Shown here: in pieces, positions 35,112 to 43,943 of the stretch
How the letters are laid out: every line of letters starts with the position of its first letter
How positions within the stretch are numbered: the stretch's first letter is position 1
Assembly: GCF_008369295.1 (NCBI RefSeq)
Contig: NZ_VOBG01000008.1
Location: 62,001-126,000, forward strand
From: Pseudomonas sp. ANT_H4
GTDB lineage: Bacteria > Pseudomonadota > Gammaproteobacteria > Pseudomonadales > Pseudomonadaceae
Direction: 5' to 3'
Length of the DNA stretch: 64,000 bases
Made by a program: the position numbers and the translations under genes
The notes under the pieces: generated by a model
Seen by the model: only the letters and a program-made list of their open reading frames with translations
Databases searched by the model: none
What the model was told of the DNA's origin: nothing

Positions 35112-36934
35112 TTGAGTGTCTCCAGGGCAGAAGTAAAGGCGCTGGCGCCCTGCTCTGCGGAGCTTGCGGCCAGGCGCATAAATGCAAACAGCTCGCGGCC
35201 TGCGCCCACGTTGTTACCCAAGAGGCCCGTGGCAGGCGCGCGCGCTGCAAATTCTTCGGCGTCCACCTTAAGTTCCAGGGTGCCTTTGACGCCATCGACG
35301 CGAATAATATCGCCATCTTTTACCCGCGCCAGCGCACCACCACGCTGAGCCTCAGGGCTGACATGAATCGCGGCAGGGATCTTACCCGAGGCGCCGGACA
35401 TCCGCCCATCGGTGACCAACGCCACCTTGAAGCCGCGATCCTGCAGCACGCCGAGGAACGGCGTCATCTTGTGCAACTCCGGCATGCCATTGGAGCGCGG
35501 GCCCTGGAAGCGCATCACCGCAACAAAGTCCTTCTCCAACTGACCGGCCTTGAACGCATCGGCCAAGTCCTGTTGATCCTGGAACACCACGGCCGGCGCT
35601 TCGACGATTTGATGTTCGAGGGCCACGGCGGAGACTTTCATCACGCCACGGCCGAGGTTGCCTTCCATCACCCGCAAGCCGCCTTCCGGAGAGAATGCAC
35701 GGGCCACGGGGCGCAGGATGGTTTCGTCGAGGCTTTCGATGGGCCCCTCGCGCCAGACCAGTTCGCCGTCCACCAGGAACGGTTCCTGGGTGTAACGGCT
35801 CAGGCCAAAACCTGCGACGGTGTTGACGTCTTCGTGGAGCAGACCAGCTTCCAGCAGCTCGCGGATCAGGAACGACATGCCACCCGCCGCCTGGAAGTGG
35901 TTGATGTCAGCTTTGCCGTTCGGATAAACGTGGGACAGGGTCGGCACCACTTCGGAGAGGTCGGCCATGTCCTGCCAAGTCAACAGAATGCCCGCCGACA
36001 TGGCGATAGCCGGCATGTGCAGAGTGTGGTTGGTGGAGCCGCCAGTGGCGTTGAGGGCGACGATGGAGTTGACCAGGGATTTTTCGTCGACGATTTCGCC
36101 AATCGGCATGAACGCGCCGTTTTGCTTGGTCAGGCGTGTGACCTGGTGCGCGGCTTCGCGGGTCAGGGCGTCACGCAGCGGCGTGTACGGGTTGACGAAG
36201 GACGCGCCCGGCAAGTGCAGGCCCATGACTTCCATCAGCAATTGGTTGGTGTTGGCGGTGCCGTAGAAAGTGCAGGTGCCGGGGCTGTGGTAGGACTTCA
36301 TCTCCGATTCCAGCAGCTCTTCGCGGGAGGCCTTGCCTTCGGCGTAGCGCTGGCGCACGTCGGCCTTCTGTTTGTTGGAAATCCCCGATGGCATCGGCCC
36401 GCCCGGGACGAAGATCATCGGCAGGTGGCCGTAGCGCAGGGCGCCCATCATCAGGCCGGGAACGATCTTGTCGCAGATCCCCAGCATCAGCGCAGCGTCG
36501 AACATATTGTGGGACAGCGCTACCGCCGTGGACATGGCAATCACTTCGCGGCTCAGCAGGCTCAGCTCCATGCCGGGCTCGCCCTGGGTCACGCCGTCGC
36601 ACATGGCGGGCGTGCCGCCAGCGAACTGACCGACGGAACCGATCTCGCGAAGGGCCTTCTTGATTTGCTCGGGGAAGTGTTCGTACGGCTGGTGGGCCGA
36701 GAGCATGTCGTTATATGACGAAACTATTGCCACGTTGGCGGCGTTCATCATCCGCAGGTTGTTCTTGTCTTCGGTACCGCAACCGGCCACGCCGTGGGCA
36801 AAGTTGGCGCATTGCAGCTTGCCACGCATCGGACCGTCGCTGGCAGCGCCGCGAATGAGCGCAAGGTAAGCCTCACGGGTTGCACGGCTACGGGCGATAA
36901 GCCGTTCGGTGACCTCAAGTACGCGGGGATGCAT
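35108..36934 (-). CDS. edd: Phosphogluconate dehydratase
   Basis: A 608-residue iron-sulfur dehydratase that converts 6-phosphogluconate to 2-keto-3-deoxy-6-phosphogluconate, the first committed Entner-Doudoroff step. IlvD/Edd signatures are present: GICDKIVPG and [23 protein letters not shown] with cluster cysteines, and [24 protein letters not shown] at the C-terminus. GGAG stands eight bases before the ATG. It heads the edd-glk-gltR-gtrS operon. A HexR-type operator lies about 120 bases upstream. The aldolase gene (eda) is not in the window. Confidence 0.97.
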   Translation of the reverse strand: MHPRVLEVTERLIARSRATREAYLALIRGAASDGPMRGKLQCANFAHGVAGCGTEDKNNLRMMNAANVAIVSSYNDMLSAHQPYEHFPEQIKKALREIGSVGQFAGGTPAMCDGVTQGEPGMELSLLSREVIAMSTAVALSHNMFDAALMLGICDKIVPGLMMGALRYGHLPMIFVPGGPMPSGISNKQKADVRQRYAEGKASREELLESEMKSYHSPGTCTFYGTANTNQLLMEVMGLHLPGASFVNPYTPLRDALTREAAHQVTRLTKQNGAFMPIGEIVDEKSLVNSIVALNATGGSTNHTLHMPAIAMSAGILLTWQDMADLSEVVPTLSHVYPNGKADINHFQAAGGMSFLIRELLEAGLLHEDVNTVAGFGLSRYTQEPFLVDGELVWREGPIESLDETILRPVARAFSPEGGLRVMEGNLGRGVMKVSAVALEHQIVEAPAVVFQDQQDLADAFKAGQLEKDFVAVMRFQGPRSNGMPELHKMTPFLGVLQDRGFKVALVTDGRMSGASGKIPAAIHVSPEAQRGGALARVKDGDIIRVDGVKGTLELKVDAEEFAARAPATGLLGNNVGAGRELFAFMRLAASSAEQGASAFTSALETLK

Positions 36935-37054
36935 GTGTAGAACTCCAGGCTAACGGATGTGGCGACCTGAGTGCCTATGCTGGTCAAAAGCCCGCCGCGA
37001 AGAGCTTGGCAGGGTGTTACTTGACCAATCGGACCAGTTGATTCAGGTCACTCG

Positions 37055-37069
37055 TTGTTGAATGAACAA
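37055..37069. promoter_or_regulatory. HexR-type operator, edd side
   Basis: TTGT-TGAATGA-ACAA fits the TTGT-N7/8-ACAA site of HexR, the 2-keto-3-deoxy-6-phosphogluconate-responsive repressor of zwf, edd and gap in Pseudomonas. Confidence 0.65.
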
Positions 37070-37116
37070 AATATTGCCACTAAAAAGGCTTGTTTTCTAT
37101 TTTTATGCGAATAATC

Positions 37117-37131
37117 TTGTAATTCTTACAA
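37117..37131. promoter_or_regulatory. HexR-type operator, gap side
   Basis: TTGT-AATTCTT-ACAA is a near-perfect inverted repeat (TTGTAA-N3-TTACAA) 26 bases before the gap start codon, placed to block gap transcription. Confidence 0.7.
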
Positions 37132-37156
37132 CAAATCGACGACAGGCGCTTTTCAA

Positions 37157-38158
37157 ATGACTCTTAGAATCGCAATCAATGGTTTTGGCCGTATCGGCCG
37201 TAACGTCCTGCGCGCACTTTATACCCAAGGCTATCGTCAGGATTTGCAGATCGTCGCCATCAACGATCTGGGTGACAGCTCAATCAATGCTCACCTGCTT
37301 AAGTACGACACCGTCCACGGCACTTTCGATGCAGAGGTCTCTCACGATCAGGAAAGCCTGACCGTCAATGGCGACCGGATTGCCGTCAGTGCCATTCGCA
37401 ACCCGGCCGACCTGCCGTGGGCCGCCGAGAAAGTCGACGTAGTATTCGAATGCACCGGTATGTTCACCGACCGCGCCAAGGCCGCCGCCCATATTACCGC
37501 TGGCGCGCGCAAGGTGATCATCTCGTCCCCGGCCAAGGGCGCTGATGCCACCGTAGTCTACGGTGTGAACCACGATATCCTGCGTCAATCCCACCAGATC
37601 ATCTCCAACGCGTCCTGCACCACCAACTGCCTGGCACCGGTGGCCCAGGTGCTGCACCGTGAGCTGGGCATCGAAAGCGGCTTGATGACCACCATCCACG
37701 CCTACACCAACGACCAGAACCTGACCGACGTCTACCACACCGACCCGTACCGCGCCCGTTCGGCCACGCAGAACATGATCCCGAGCAAGACCGGTGCGGC
37801 CGAAGCCGTGGGCCTGGTGCTGCCGGAACTGGCGGGCAAGCTGACTGGCATGGCCGTGCGAGTGCCGGTAATCAACGTGTCGCTGGTGGACCTGACCGTG
37901 CAGCTCAAGCGCGAAGCGTCGGCAGATGAGGTCAACGCCCTGCTCAAGGAAGCCAGCCAGCATTCGAAAGTCCTCGGTTACAACACCCTGCCGCTGGTTT
38001 CCAGTGACTTCAACCATAACCCGTTATCGTCGATCTTCGACGCCAACCACACCAAATCCAGCGGAAAGTTGCTTAAAGTGCTGGCCTGGTACGACAACGA
38101 ATGGGGCTTCTCCAATCGCATGTTGGATAACTGCCTGGCGCTCTGCAACGCCGAATAA
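37157..38158 (+). CDS. gap: Glyceraldehyde-3-phosphate dehydrogenase, type I
   Basis: A 333-residue NAD-dependent enzyme that oxidises the glyceraldehyde 3-phosphate released by the Entner-Doudoroff aldolase. [14 protein letters not shown] is the Rossmann glycine loop, D37 in AINDLGD favours NAD, and C154 in [12 protein letters not shown] is the nucleophile. The C-terminus has [16 protein letters not shown]. It diverges from edd across a 222-base region with two HexR-type sites. This is the catabolic (edd-linked) gap. Confidence 0.97.
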   Translation: MTLRIAINGFGRIGRNVLRALYTQGYRQDLQIVAINDLGDSSINAHLLKYDTVHGTFDAEVSHDQESLTVNGDRIAVSAIRNPADLPWAAEKVDVVFECTGMFTDRAKAAAHITAGARKVIISSPAKGADATVVYGVNHDILRQSHQIISNASCTTNCLAPVAQVLHRELGIESGLMTTIHAYTNDQNLTDVYHTDPYRARSATQNMIPSKTGAAEAVGLVLPELAGKLTGMAVRVPVINVSLVDLTVQLKREASADEVNALLKEASQHSKVLGYNTLPLVSSDFNHNPLSSIFDANHTKSSGKLLKVLAWYDNEWGFSNRMLDNCLALCNAE

Positions 38159-38181
38159 CCCGCAATCTGTTAGAGGGGCTG

Positions 38182-38213
38182 TTGTGGCGAGGGGGTTTGC
38201 TCCCTCGCCACAA
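38182..38213. repeat. REP-like inverted repeat
   Basis: TTGTGGCGAGGG and CCCTCGCCACAA form a perfect 12-base stem around an 8-base loop, 23 bases after the gap stop. It is the same family as 19969-19993. Confidence 0.7.
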
Positions 38214-38250
38214 TGATCTGCGACACACTCTGCTACTTGCCATTTTCGTT

Positions 38251-38270
38251 GATGATAAGCATTATCATTC
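38251..38270. promoter_or_regulatory. Fur box before the heme-uptake sigma factor gene
   Basis: It contains the perfect inverted repeat ATGATAA-GCA-TTATCAT, a close match to the Fur consensus. It lies about 25 bases before the sigma-factor start codon, so iron should repress the locus. Confidence 0.85.
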
Positions 38271-38294
38271 GCCGAAAATCGGTCTGGTATCACT

Positions 38295-38813
38295 GTGAGT
38301 CAATCTCGCTTCAATCAAGTCTTCCTCAGCCAGCGGGTGATTCTGCTGCGCACCTTGCAGCGGATGGTGAATAACCACAGCACCGCCGAGGACCTGCTGC
38401 AGGAAACCTACCTGCGCGTCACTCGGGCTCTTAGCGAGAGACCGATCGATCACCTCGAACCGTTCGTCTTCCAGACTGCGCGCAACCTGGCGCTGGATCA
38501 CCTGCGCTCACGTCGGGTCCAGGCCCGAACGCTGCAGGAAGGTGTCTCGATGAAGATCCTGCAAAGCGTCGCCTCCCCTCTCAGCACACCTGAAGATGCA
38601 ACCCACGCCGAACAATTGCTGGAGCACCTGAGCGTCAGCCTCGGCCAGTTGAGCGCCCGCCAGCAGCAGATTTTCATCCTCAGTCGCCTGCACGGTTGCA
38701 GCTATCAGGAGATCGCCGACCAGCTCGAAGTGTCCTTGAGCACCGTGCAAAAGGAACTGAAATTGATCATGGCGATCTGTGTGGGTGTGGCTGAACGGCT
38801 CGATCGCCCTTAA
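38295..38813 (+). CDS. FecI-like ECF sigma factor (heme cell-surface signalling, HxuI-like)
   Basis: A 172-residue iron-starvation sigma factor. Region 2 (NNHSTAEDLLQETYLRVTRA, then FVFQTARNLALDHLRSRRVQ) and region 4 (LSARQQQIFILSRLHGCSYQEIADQLEVSLSTVQ) are complete. The start is a GTG; no ATG gives a full region 2. It is followed by a FecR-type anti-sigma factor, a TonB receptor with a signalling domain and a heme oxygenase. The set resembles the HxuIRA heme-signalling system of P. aeruginosa. A Fur box lies directly upstream. Confidence 0.88.
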   Translation: MSQSRFNQVFLSQRVILLRTLQRMVNNHSTAEDLLQETYLRVTRALSERPIDHLEPFVFQTARNLALDHLRSRRVQARTLQEGVSMKILQSVASPLSTPEDATHAEQLLEHLSVSLGQLSARQQQIFILSRLHGCSYQEIADQLEVSLSTVQKELKLIMAICVGVAERLDRP

Positions 38814-38895
38814 GCTTTGTCAGGACAAGCCGACAGACTTGTCGCTCTACTATGTAAGACATTGAATAAAACGTGGCGAAGACCCGAGGAACACC

Positions 38896-39864
38896 GTGAC
38901 GGACCCGAAAAAACTGCGTCCCCATGAGCTGGCTCATGAGGTGTTGCAAGATACGGCCATGGACCAAGCCCTCGACTGGCTGATTGCGTTGCAGTGCCCA
39001 CAGCCTGGCCAGCAGGCCGAGTTCCAGACGTGGCTGGCCGCCGACCCGGCCCACATTGCGGCCTTCGCCAAAGCACAGGCGGCCTGGGGTGGTGCGCCGG
39101 TGCACAGCGCCGCCGTGGCCCTTAATTCGCCACGTAAGCCCAGCGCCTGGCGCCGCATAAAACCTCACTGGAAACCCTTGGCCACCGCCGCCGTATTGCT
39201 GTTGGGGCTGTTCAACTTCAGCAATCTGCCGGTGCGCCTGCAAGCGGACCACCTGACCGTGGTCGGCGAGCGCCAGCGCCTGCAACTCCATGACGGTTCC
39301 AAGGTGTTGCTCAATACCAACTCGGCCTTCTCCAGCACCATCAATGACCATCAGCGCATTGCCCGCCTGTATCAAGGCGAAGCGTTTTTCGAAGTAGTTG
39401 CCAGCCGTGGCGCGCCCCTGGAAATAGACGCCGGCCCGGTGCGCGCCAGCGTGAACGACACCGCGTTCGCCGTGCGTTACCTGAACGGCGAGGCCCAGAT
39501 CCAGGTCCAGCGTGGGGATGTCGACCTGAGTAGCACGTCTGGCAACGCCCGGGTCCGCCTGAGCGCCGGTGAAAGCATCCGCATCGGCCCCAAGGGCTTC
39601 GGTCAACCGGCCAGGCTCGATGCCGATAAGGAACTGGCCTGGGTCCAGGGCCGGCTGATCTTCGAAAACTGCCCGATGAGCGAGGTTCTAGCGGAGCTGC
39701 GACGCTATTACCCCGGCTTGATCATCAACAACAATGACAAACTCGCCAGCGTCGCTGTCACCGGCAACTACCGCCTGGACCAGCCACTGGACGTAGTACG
39801 CTCCCTGGCCCATATCACTTCGGCCAAGCTCTCGGAATTCCCGGCGTTGGTCATTCTCAACTGA
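38896..39864 (+). CDS. FecR-type anti-sigma factor (HxuR-like)
   Basis: A 322-residue inner-membrane regulator. The cytoplasmic N-terminal DUF4880 domain (ALDWLIALQCPQPGQQAEFQTWLAAD) binds the sigma factor. A single TM (PLATAAVLLLGLFNFSNLPV) is followed by the periplasmic FecR domain (QRLQLHDGSKVLLNTNSAFS) and an STN-like end (GLIINNNDKLASVAVTGNYR) that contacts the receptor. The GTG start has GAGGA five bases upstream. It lies 82 bases after the sigma factor gene and is likely in the same operon. Confidence 0.88.
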   Translation: MTDPKKLRPHELAHEVLQDTAMDQALDWLIALQCPQPGQQAEFQTWLAADPAHIAAFAKAQAAWGGAPVHSAAVALNSPRKPSAWRRIKPHWKPLATAAVLLLGLFNFSNLPVRLQADHLTVVGERQRLQLHDGSKVLLNTNSAFSSTINDHQRIARLYQGEAFFEVVASRGAPLEIDAGPVRASVNDTAFAVRYLNGEAQIQVQRGDVDLSSTSGNARVRLSAGESIRIGPKGFGQPARLDADKELAWVQGRLIFENCPMSEVLAELRRYYPGLIINNNDKLASVAVTGNYRLDQPLDVVRSLAHITSAKLSEFPALVILN

Positions 39865-39980
39865 GGCCAATTATTTTTACTCGATAGTCATCCGTGGTAC
39901 GTCTCGTCATAGTCAATGCAACTGATTCGCATTTGTGTCAGTTCGCAACTATAAGATTCGTCTCTTGCGGAGCGCTTTCG

Positions 39981-42566
39981 ATGTCTTCTCGTTTCAACCG
40001 GTCCTCTTCTCCCGCCCGTCGCCACGGCCTGTCCTTGCTGACCGCTGCCATCCTGCTGGCAGGCAGCCAGGTTGCCCCGGTCATGGCCGCCACCAGCGAC
40101 GAGCCTGCCAGGCACAGCAACGCCAACTACAGCTTCAGCATCGAGCAGCAATCCCTGGTGTCGGCGCTAAACGCCTTTACCTCCGTGACCGGCTGGCAAA
40201 TCGGCCTGCCCGCCGAATTGGGCGCGGGGGTTTCCTCCCCAGGCGCACGCGGGGCGTTGACGCCGGAAAAAGCCCTGGACCGGCTGTTGGTGGGGACCAA
40301 CCTGAGCTACCGAAAACTGGGCAATAACAACATCGTCCTGGAAAAGCGCGCGGCGGGTAGCGCAATCACCCTGCAACAAATGACCATCAGCGCCACCCGC
40401 CAGGAACAGGAAGTGAGCACCGTTCCCAGCACCGTCAGCGTGCACAATCGCCAGGAACTGGACCGCCAGAACGTCAATAACATCCGCGACCTGGTGCGTT
40501 ACGAGCCAGGCGTTTCGGTCGGCGGCGCCGGTACCCGCTCCGGCAACGCTGGCTACAACATTCGCGGCATTGACGGCGACCGCATCCTGACCCAGGTCGA
40601 CGGTGTTGAAGTCCCGGACAACTTCTTCAACGGCCCGTACGCCAAGACCCGCCGCAACTACGTCGACCCGGAAATCGTCAAACGCGTGGAAATCCTTCGC
40701 GGCCCGGCATCGGTGCTGTACGGCAGCAGCGCCATCGGCGGCGCGGTGAGCTATTTCACCCTCGACCCCGACGACATCATCAAGCCCGGCCAGGATTTCG
40801 GCGCTCGCCTGAAGACCGGCTACAGCTCCGCCGACGAAAGCTGGCTGACTTCCGGCACCATTGCCGGCCGCGTCCAGGACTTCGACGGTTTGCTGCATTT
40901 GAGCCAGCGCAACGGCCACGAAACCGAATCCTACGATGGCAACAACGCCACTGGCCTGGAGCGCACCGGTGCCAACCCGGAAGATGCCCGCACCACCAAC
41001 GTGCTGGCCAAACTGGGCTGGAACTATGCCGAAGATTCCCGCCTGGGGCTGACCTACGAGAAGTACAAGGACGATCGAGACATCAATCAGAAAAGTGTGG
41101 TGGGCGGACCATTCAACACGGGGCGCCCAACCAACTACTACCGCGCCCGCTCAGGCAACGACACCATCACCCGTGAGCGTTTCGGCCTGGAAAACAGCTT
41201 TGCCCTCGACTCGCCGATTGCCGATCATGTGAAGACAAGCCTCAATTACCAGATCGCCAAGACGGATCAGACCACCGCAGAAATCTACCAGACGTCCCGT
41301 CGCGTGTTGCGCACTCGCGAGACGCTCTACGAAGAAAAACAGTGGGTGTTCGACGCTCAGTTGGACAAGGCGTTCAACATCGGCGAAACCAACCACCTGC
41401 TGACCTACGGCACTACACTCAAGCAGCAAAAAGTTACCGGCTCGCGGGCCGGCGAAGCTAGCTGCCTGGCGGTCGGCGGTGGCTGCACGGCCATCGGTGC
41501 ACCGAGCCCGATACCCGCCGACAGCGTGGTCAAGGCCAGCGATTTCCCCGACCCAACCATCAACAGCTACAGCGTGTTCGCCCAGGACCAGGTCAGTTGG
41601 AACGACTGGACCTTCCTGCCTGGCGTGCGCTACGACTATGTACAACTCAAGCCCAAGCTGACCGAGGAGTTTCTCAACACCGTCGACCCACAAAGGATCG
41701 ACGAGCACAGCGACAAGGCAAAAACCTGGCATCGCGTCTCGCCCAAGTTCGGCCTGACCTATGCCCTGACCGAGCAATACACCTGGTTCGGCCAGTACGC
41801 CGAAGGTTTTCGCACTCCGTCGGCCAAGGCCTTGTACGGACGTTTTGAAAACCTCGCTGAAAATTACATCGTCGAACCCAATTCGGGCCTCAAGCCGGAA
41901 ACCAGCAAAAGCTATGAAACCGGGATTCGCGGCAACTTTGAGTCCGGGAATTTCGACGTGGCAGTGTTCTACAACAAGTACCGCGACTTCATCAACGAAG
42001 ACGCCTCTGTTGCAGGCAGCACGATCGAAGCGTTCCAGGCCAACAACATCAAGCACGCCACCATCAAGGGCGTGGAAGTCAAAGGTCGCCTGAGCCTCGA
42101 TGCGTTTGGCGCGCCGCAAGGCTTGTACACCAAGGGCTCGATTGCCTACGCCCACGGCCGCAACAACGACACCGGCGAGCCGCTCAACAGCGTCAACCCG
42201 CTCAAGGGCGTGTTTGGCCTGGGTTACGACCAGGACACCTACGGTGCGCTGGTCAGTTGGACCCTGGTGAAAAAGCAGGATCGCGTCGACAGCAAAACCT
42301 TCTTCTCCCCCGACGGCAACAAGGCCAACGGCCCGTTCAAGACTCCAGGCTTCGGCATCGTGGACCTGACTGGTTTCTACAAAGTCACCGATGAGGTGAC
42401 CATCAACGGCGGCCTGTACAACCTGACCGACAAGAAATACTGGAACTGGGATGACGTGCGCAGCTACGACAGCGTCGGCGAAGCCGGCGTGACCTCCCCT
42501 GCCAGCCTGGACCGCCTGACTCAACCAGGCCGCCACTTTGCGATCAACTTGATCTGGGATATCTGA
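39981..42566 (+). CDS. TonB-dependent heme receptor with signalling domain (HxuA-like)
   Basis: An 861-residue outer-membrane receptor. The signal peptide ends APVMAAT. An STN domain (about 40-115; SIEQQSLVSALNAFTSVTGWQIG) mediates signalling to FecR. The plug begins LQQMTISATRQEQEVSTVPS and includes YNIRGIDGDRILTQVDGVEVP and VEILRGPASVLYGSSAIGGAV. The barrel ends in the aromatic residue-rich strand FAINLIWDI. The family is the hemoglobin/transferrin/lactoferrin receptor group, and heme is the probable ligand given the adjacent heme oxygenase. ATG 39981 follows a GGAG site; the frame to 39894 is not used. Confidence 0.88.
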   Translation: MSSRFNRSSSPARRHGLSLLTAAILLAGSQVAPVMAATSDEPARHSNANYSFSIEQQSLVSALNAFTSVTGWQIGLPAELGAGVSSPGARGALTPEKALDRLLVGTNLSYRKLGNNNIVLEKRAAGSAITLQQMTISATRQEQEVSTVPSTVSVHNRQELDRQNVNNIRDLVRYEPGVSVGGAGTRSGNAGYNIRGIDGDRILTQVDGVEVPDNFFNGPYAKTRRNYVDPEIVKRVEILRGPASVLYGSSAIGGAVSYFTLDPDDIIKPGQDFGARLKTGYSSADESWLTSGTIAGRVQDFDGLLHLSQRNGHETESYDGNNATGLERTGANPEDARTTNVLAKLGWNYAEDSRLGLTYEKYKDDRDINQKSVVGGPFNTGRPTNYYRARSGNDTITRERFGLENSFALDSPIADHVKTSLNYQIAKTDQTTAEIYQTSRRVLRTRETLYEEKQWVFDAQLDKAFNIGETNHLLTYGTTLKQQKVTGSRAGEASCLAVGGGCTAIGAPSPIPADSVVKASDFPDPTINSYSVFAQDQVSWNDWTFLPGVRYDYVQLKPKLTEEFLNTVDPQRIDEHSDKAKTWHRVSPKFGLTYALTEQYTWFGQYAEGFRTPSAKALYGRFENLAENYIVEPNSGLKPETSKSYETGIRGNFESGNFDVAVFYNKYRDFINEDASVAGSTIEAFQANNIKHATIKGVEVKGRLSLDAFGAPQGLYTKGSIAYAHGRNNDTGEPLNSVNPLKGVFGLGYDQDTYGALVSWTLVKKQDRVDSKTFFSPDGNKANGPFKTPGFGIVDLTGFYKVTDEVTINGGLYNLTDKKYWNWDDVRSYDSVGEAGVTSPASLDRLTQPGRHFAINLIWDI

Positions 42567-42575
42567 TACGTGGCG

Positions 42576-42619
42576 CCTCACCCCTGCAGTTTTATCACTG
42601 CCAGGGTGAGGATTTTTTA
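42576..42619 (+). terminator. Rho-independent terminator after the heme receptor gene
   Basis: CCTCACCC pairs with GGGTGAGG across a 20-base loop with additional internal pairing (CTGCAG/CTGCCA region), followed by ATTTTTT. Confidence 0.75.
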
Positions 42620-42708
42620 CTGTAACGCGTCTTCTTGTTCGTCTAGTTCATAACAGCCTGGCATTTTCTATTGCGCAGCAAGGCGCTTCCTCCCCTCAAG
42701 GACACCCC

Positions 42709-43317
42709 ATGACCGCTTCCCCTACCACCGAACGCCCAAGCCTGCGCTCCCAACGCCTGAACCAGATCACCCACTCGCCGCATACCAAGCTCGACGCCCT
42801 GGTCAAGGCCCATGCGCCATTTGAAACCCAGGCCAACTTCGCCCGTTTCGTGGTCGCGCAGTATCTGTTCCAGTCGGAACTGGTGGCGCTGTATAACGAC
42901 GCAGAGTTGATCAAAATCGTCCCGGACCTGGCCGAACGCTGCCGCGCCGACGCCGCCAAGCTGGACCTGGCCGACCTGGAAACCGAAGTCCCGGCCCCGG
43001 TGGCTGGCGCTGTAAAAAACCCGAGCAAGGCACAAGCCCTGGGTTGGCTGTTCGTCTCCGAAGGCTCCAAGCTGGGCGCGGCGTTCCTGATCAAGCGTGC
43101 CGTCGGCCTGGGCCTGAGCGAAACCTTTGGTGCCCGTCACTTGGGCGAACCGGCCGGTGGTCGTGCCGAAGGCTGGAAGAGCTTCACCCGCACCCTCGAC
43201 GCACTGGAGTTCACCCCCGAAGAGGAAGCCGACGTGGAAAAAGGCGCGATTGACGCGTTTGTGCGCTTCACCGTGCTGCTGGAGCAGGCATACGCTACCA
43301 CCGCAGAATTAGTCTGA
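42709..43317 (+). CDS. hemO: Biliverdin-producing heme oxygenase (HemO/PigA)
   Basis: A 202-residue bacterial heme oxygenase closely resembling P. aeruginosa PigA/HemO, which splits heme to biliverdin, CO and iron. LRSQRLNQITHSPHTKLDALV carries the proximal His (H25, aligned with His26 of PigA). NFARFVVAQYLFQSEL, ALGWLFVSEGSKLGAAFLIKRA (distal helix) and GARHLGEPAGGRAEGWKSF are conserved. AAGGA stands six bases before the ATG. A terminator separates it from the receptor gene, so partial read-through or a separate promoter is likely. Confidence 0.94.
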   Translation: MTASPTTERPSLRSQRLNQITHSPHTKLDALVKAHAPFETQANFARFVVAQYLFQSELVALYNDAELIKIVPDLAERCRADAAKLDLADLETEVPAPVAGAVKNPSKAQALGWLFVSEGSKLGAAFLIKRAVGLGLSETFGARHLGEPAGGRAEGWKSFTRTLDALEFTPEEEADVEKGAIDAFVRFTVLLEQAYATTAELV

Positions 43318-43323
43318 TTCCCT

Positions 43324-43365
43324 TGTAGGGGCAGCCGGTCGACGCTCGATTGCTCGCTCCTACAT
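43324..43365. repeat. Degenerate REP-like inverted repeat
   Basis: TGTAGG at the left end pairs with CCTACA at the right end; the interior shows a decayed GAGCGAGC-type core (GCTCGATTGCTCGCTCC). Confidence 0.4.
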
Positions 43366-43398
43366 AACGAACCTTTCCTCCATACAAACCCCACCCAA

Positions 43399-43800
43399 AT
43401 GACCGGCAAAACCCAATCCTCCTCAAAAATCGCCCGTGTGCTGTTCGGCCTGCTGGCCTACGTCAGCCTGGGGATAGGCCTGATCGCCATCGTCGTGCCA
43501 GGGCTGCCCACCACCGAATTCATCCTGCTGGCCGCCTGGGCCGCCACCAAAAGCTCGCCGCGCCTGAGCGCCTGGCTGGAAAACCACCGATTGTTCGGGC
43601 CGATTCTGTTCAACTGGCGCAACGGCAAGATCATCGCCCGCCGGGCCAAGGTCAGCGCCACCGTAAGCATGTTGCTGTGCGCAGGCTTGATGCTGGTGAT
43701 GCTCGACCACGGCTGGCCGATCTACCTGGCGATTGCCGGGATGAGCCTGGGCAATCTGTGGATCTGGTCGCGGCCGGAACGCCTGCTGCAAACCTCCTAA
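43399..43800 (+). CDS. DUF454 (YbaN-family) membrane protein
   Basis: A 133-residue protein with an N-terminal TM region (FGLLAYVSLGIGLIAIVVPGLPTTEFILLAAW) and two further helices (VSMLLCAGLMLVMLDH, then PIYLAIAGMSLGNLWIW). The VPGLPTTEFILLAAW and NHRLFGPILFNWR segments are the DUF454 signature. The function is unknown; members are often found near heme or iron uptake genes, as here, 81 bases after hemO. No strong ribosome site precedes the ATG. Confidence 0.83.
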   Translation: MTGKTQSSSKIARVLFGLLAYVSLGIGLIAIVVPGLPTTEFILLAAWAATKSSPRLSAWLENHRLFGPILFNWRNGKIIARRAKVSATVSMLLCAGLMLVMLDHGWPIYLAIAGMSLGNLWIWSRPERLLQTS

Positions 43801-43943
43801 CAAATCATCTACCACTCATCGCCTCCCCCTCATGAATTATCCACCTGCGCCGATGTTCCGGGCATAGCGCCGAATGGACTTGGCACCTTGAGTCAGCCAC
43901 AGACTCTGCTTGCATTCCAATAAGTCCATACGCGAGTAATCCT

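Noticed and set aside
34020..35348. 442-codon plus-strand frame across glk and gltR
   Set aside because: It runs antisense over two certain genes and crosses their boundary.
39894..39980. Upstream extension of the heme receptor
   Set aside because: The added residues precede a normal signal peptide; ATG 39981 has the better ribosome site.
41151..42581. 476-codon frame antisense to the heme receptor gene
   Set aside because: Shadow frame with no ribosome site or domain.
42620..42708. Fur box directly before hemO
   Set aside because: I looked for one because HemO is iron-regulated in P. aeruginosa, but no sequence there resembles the Fur consensus.
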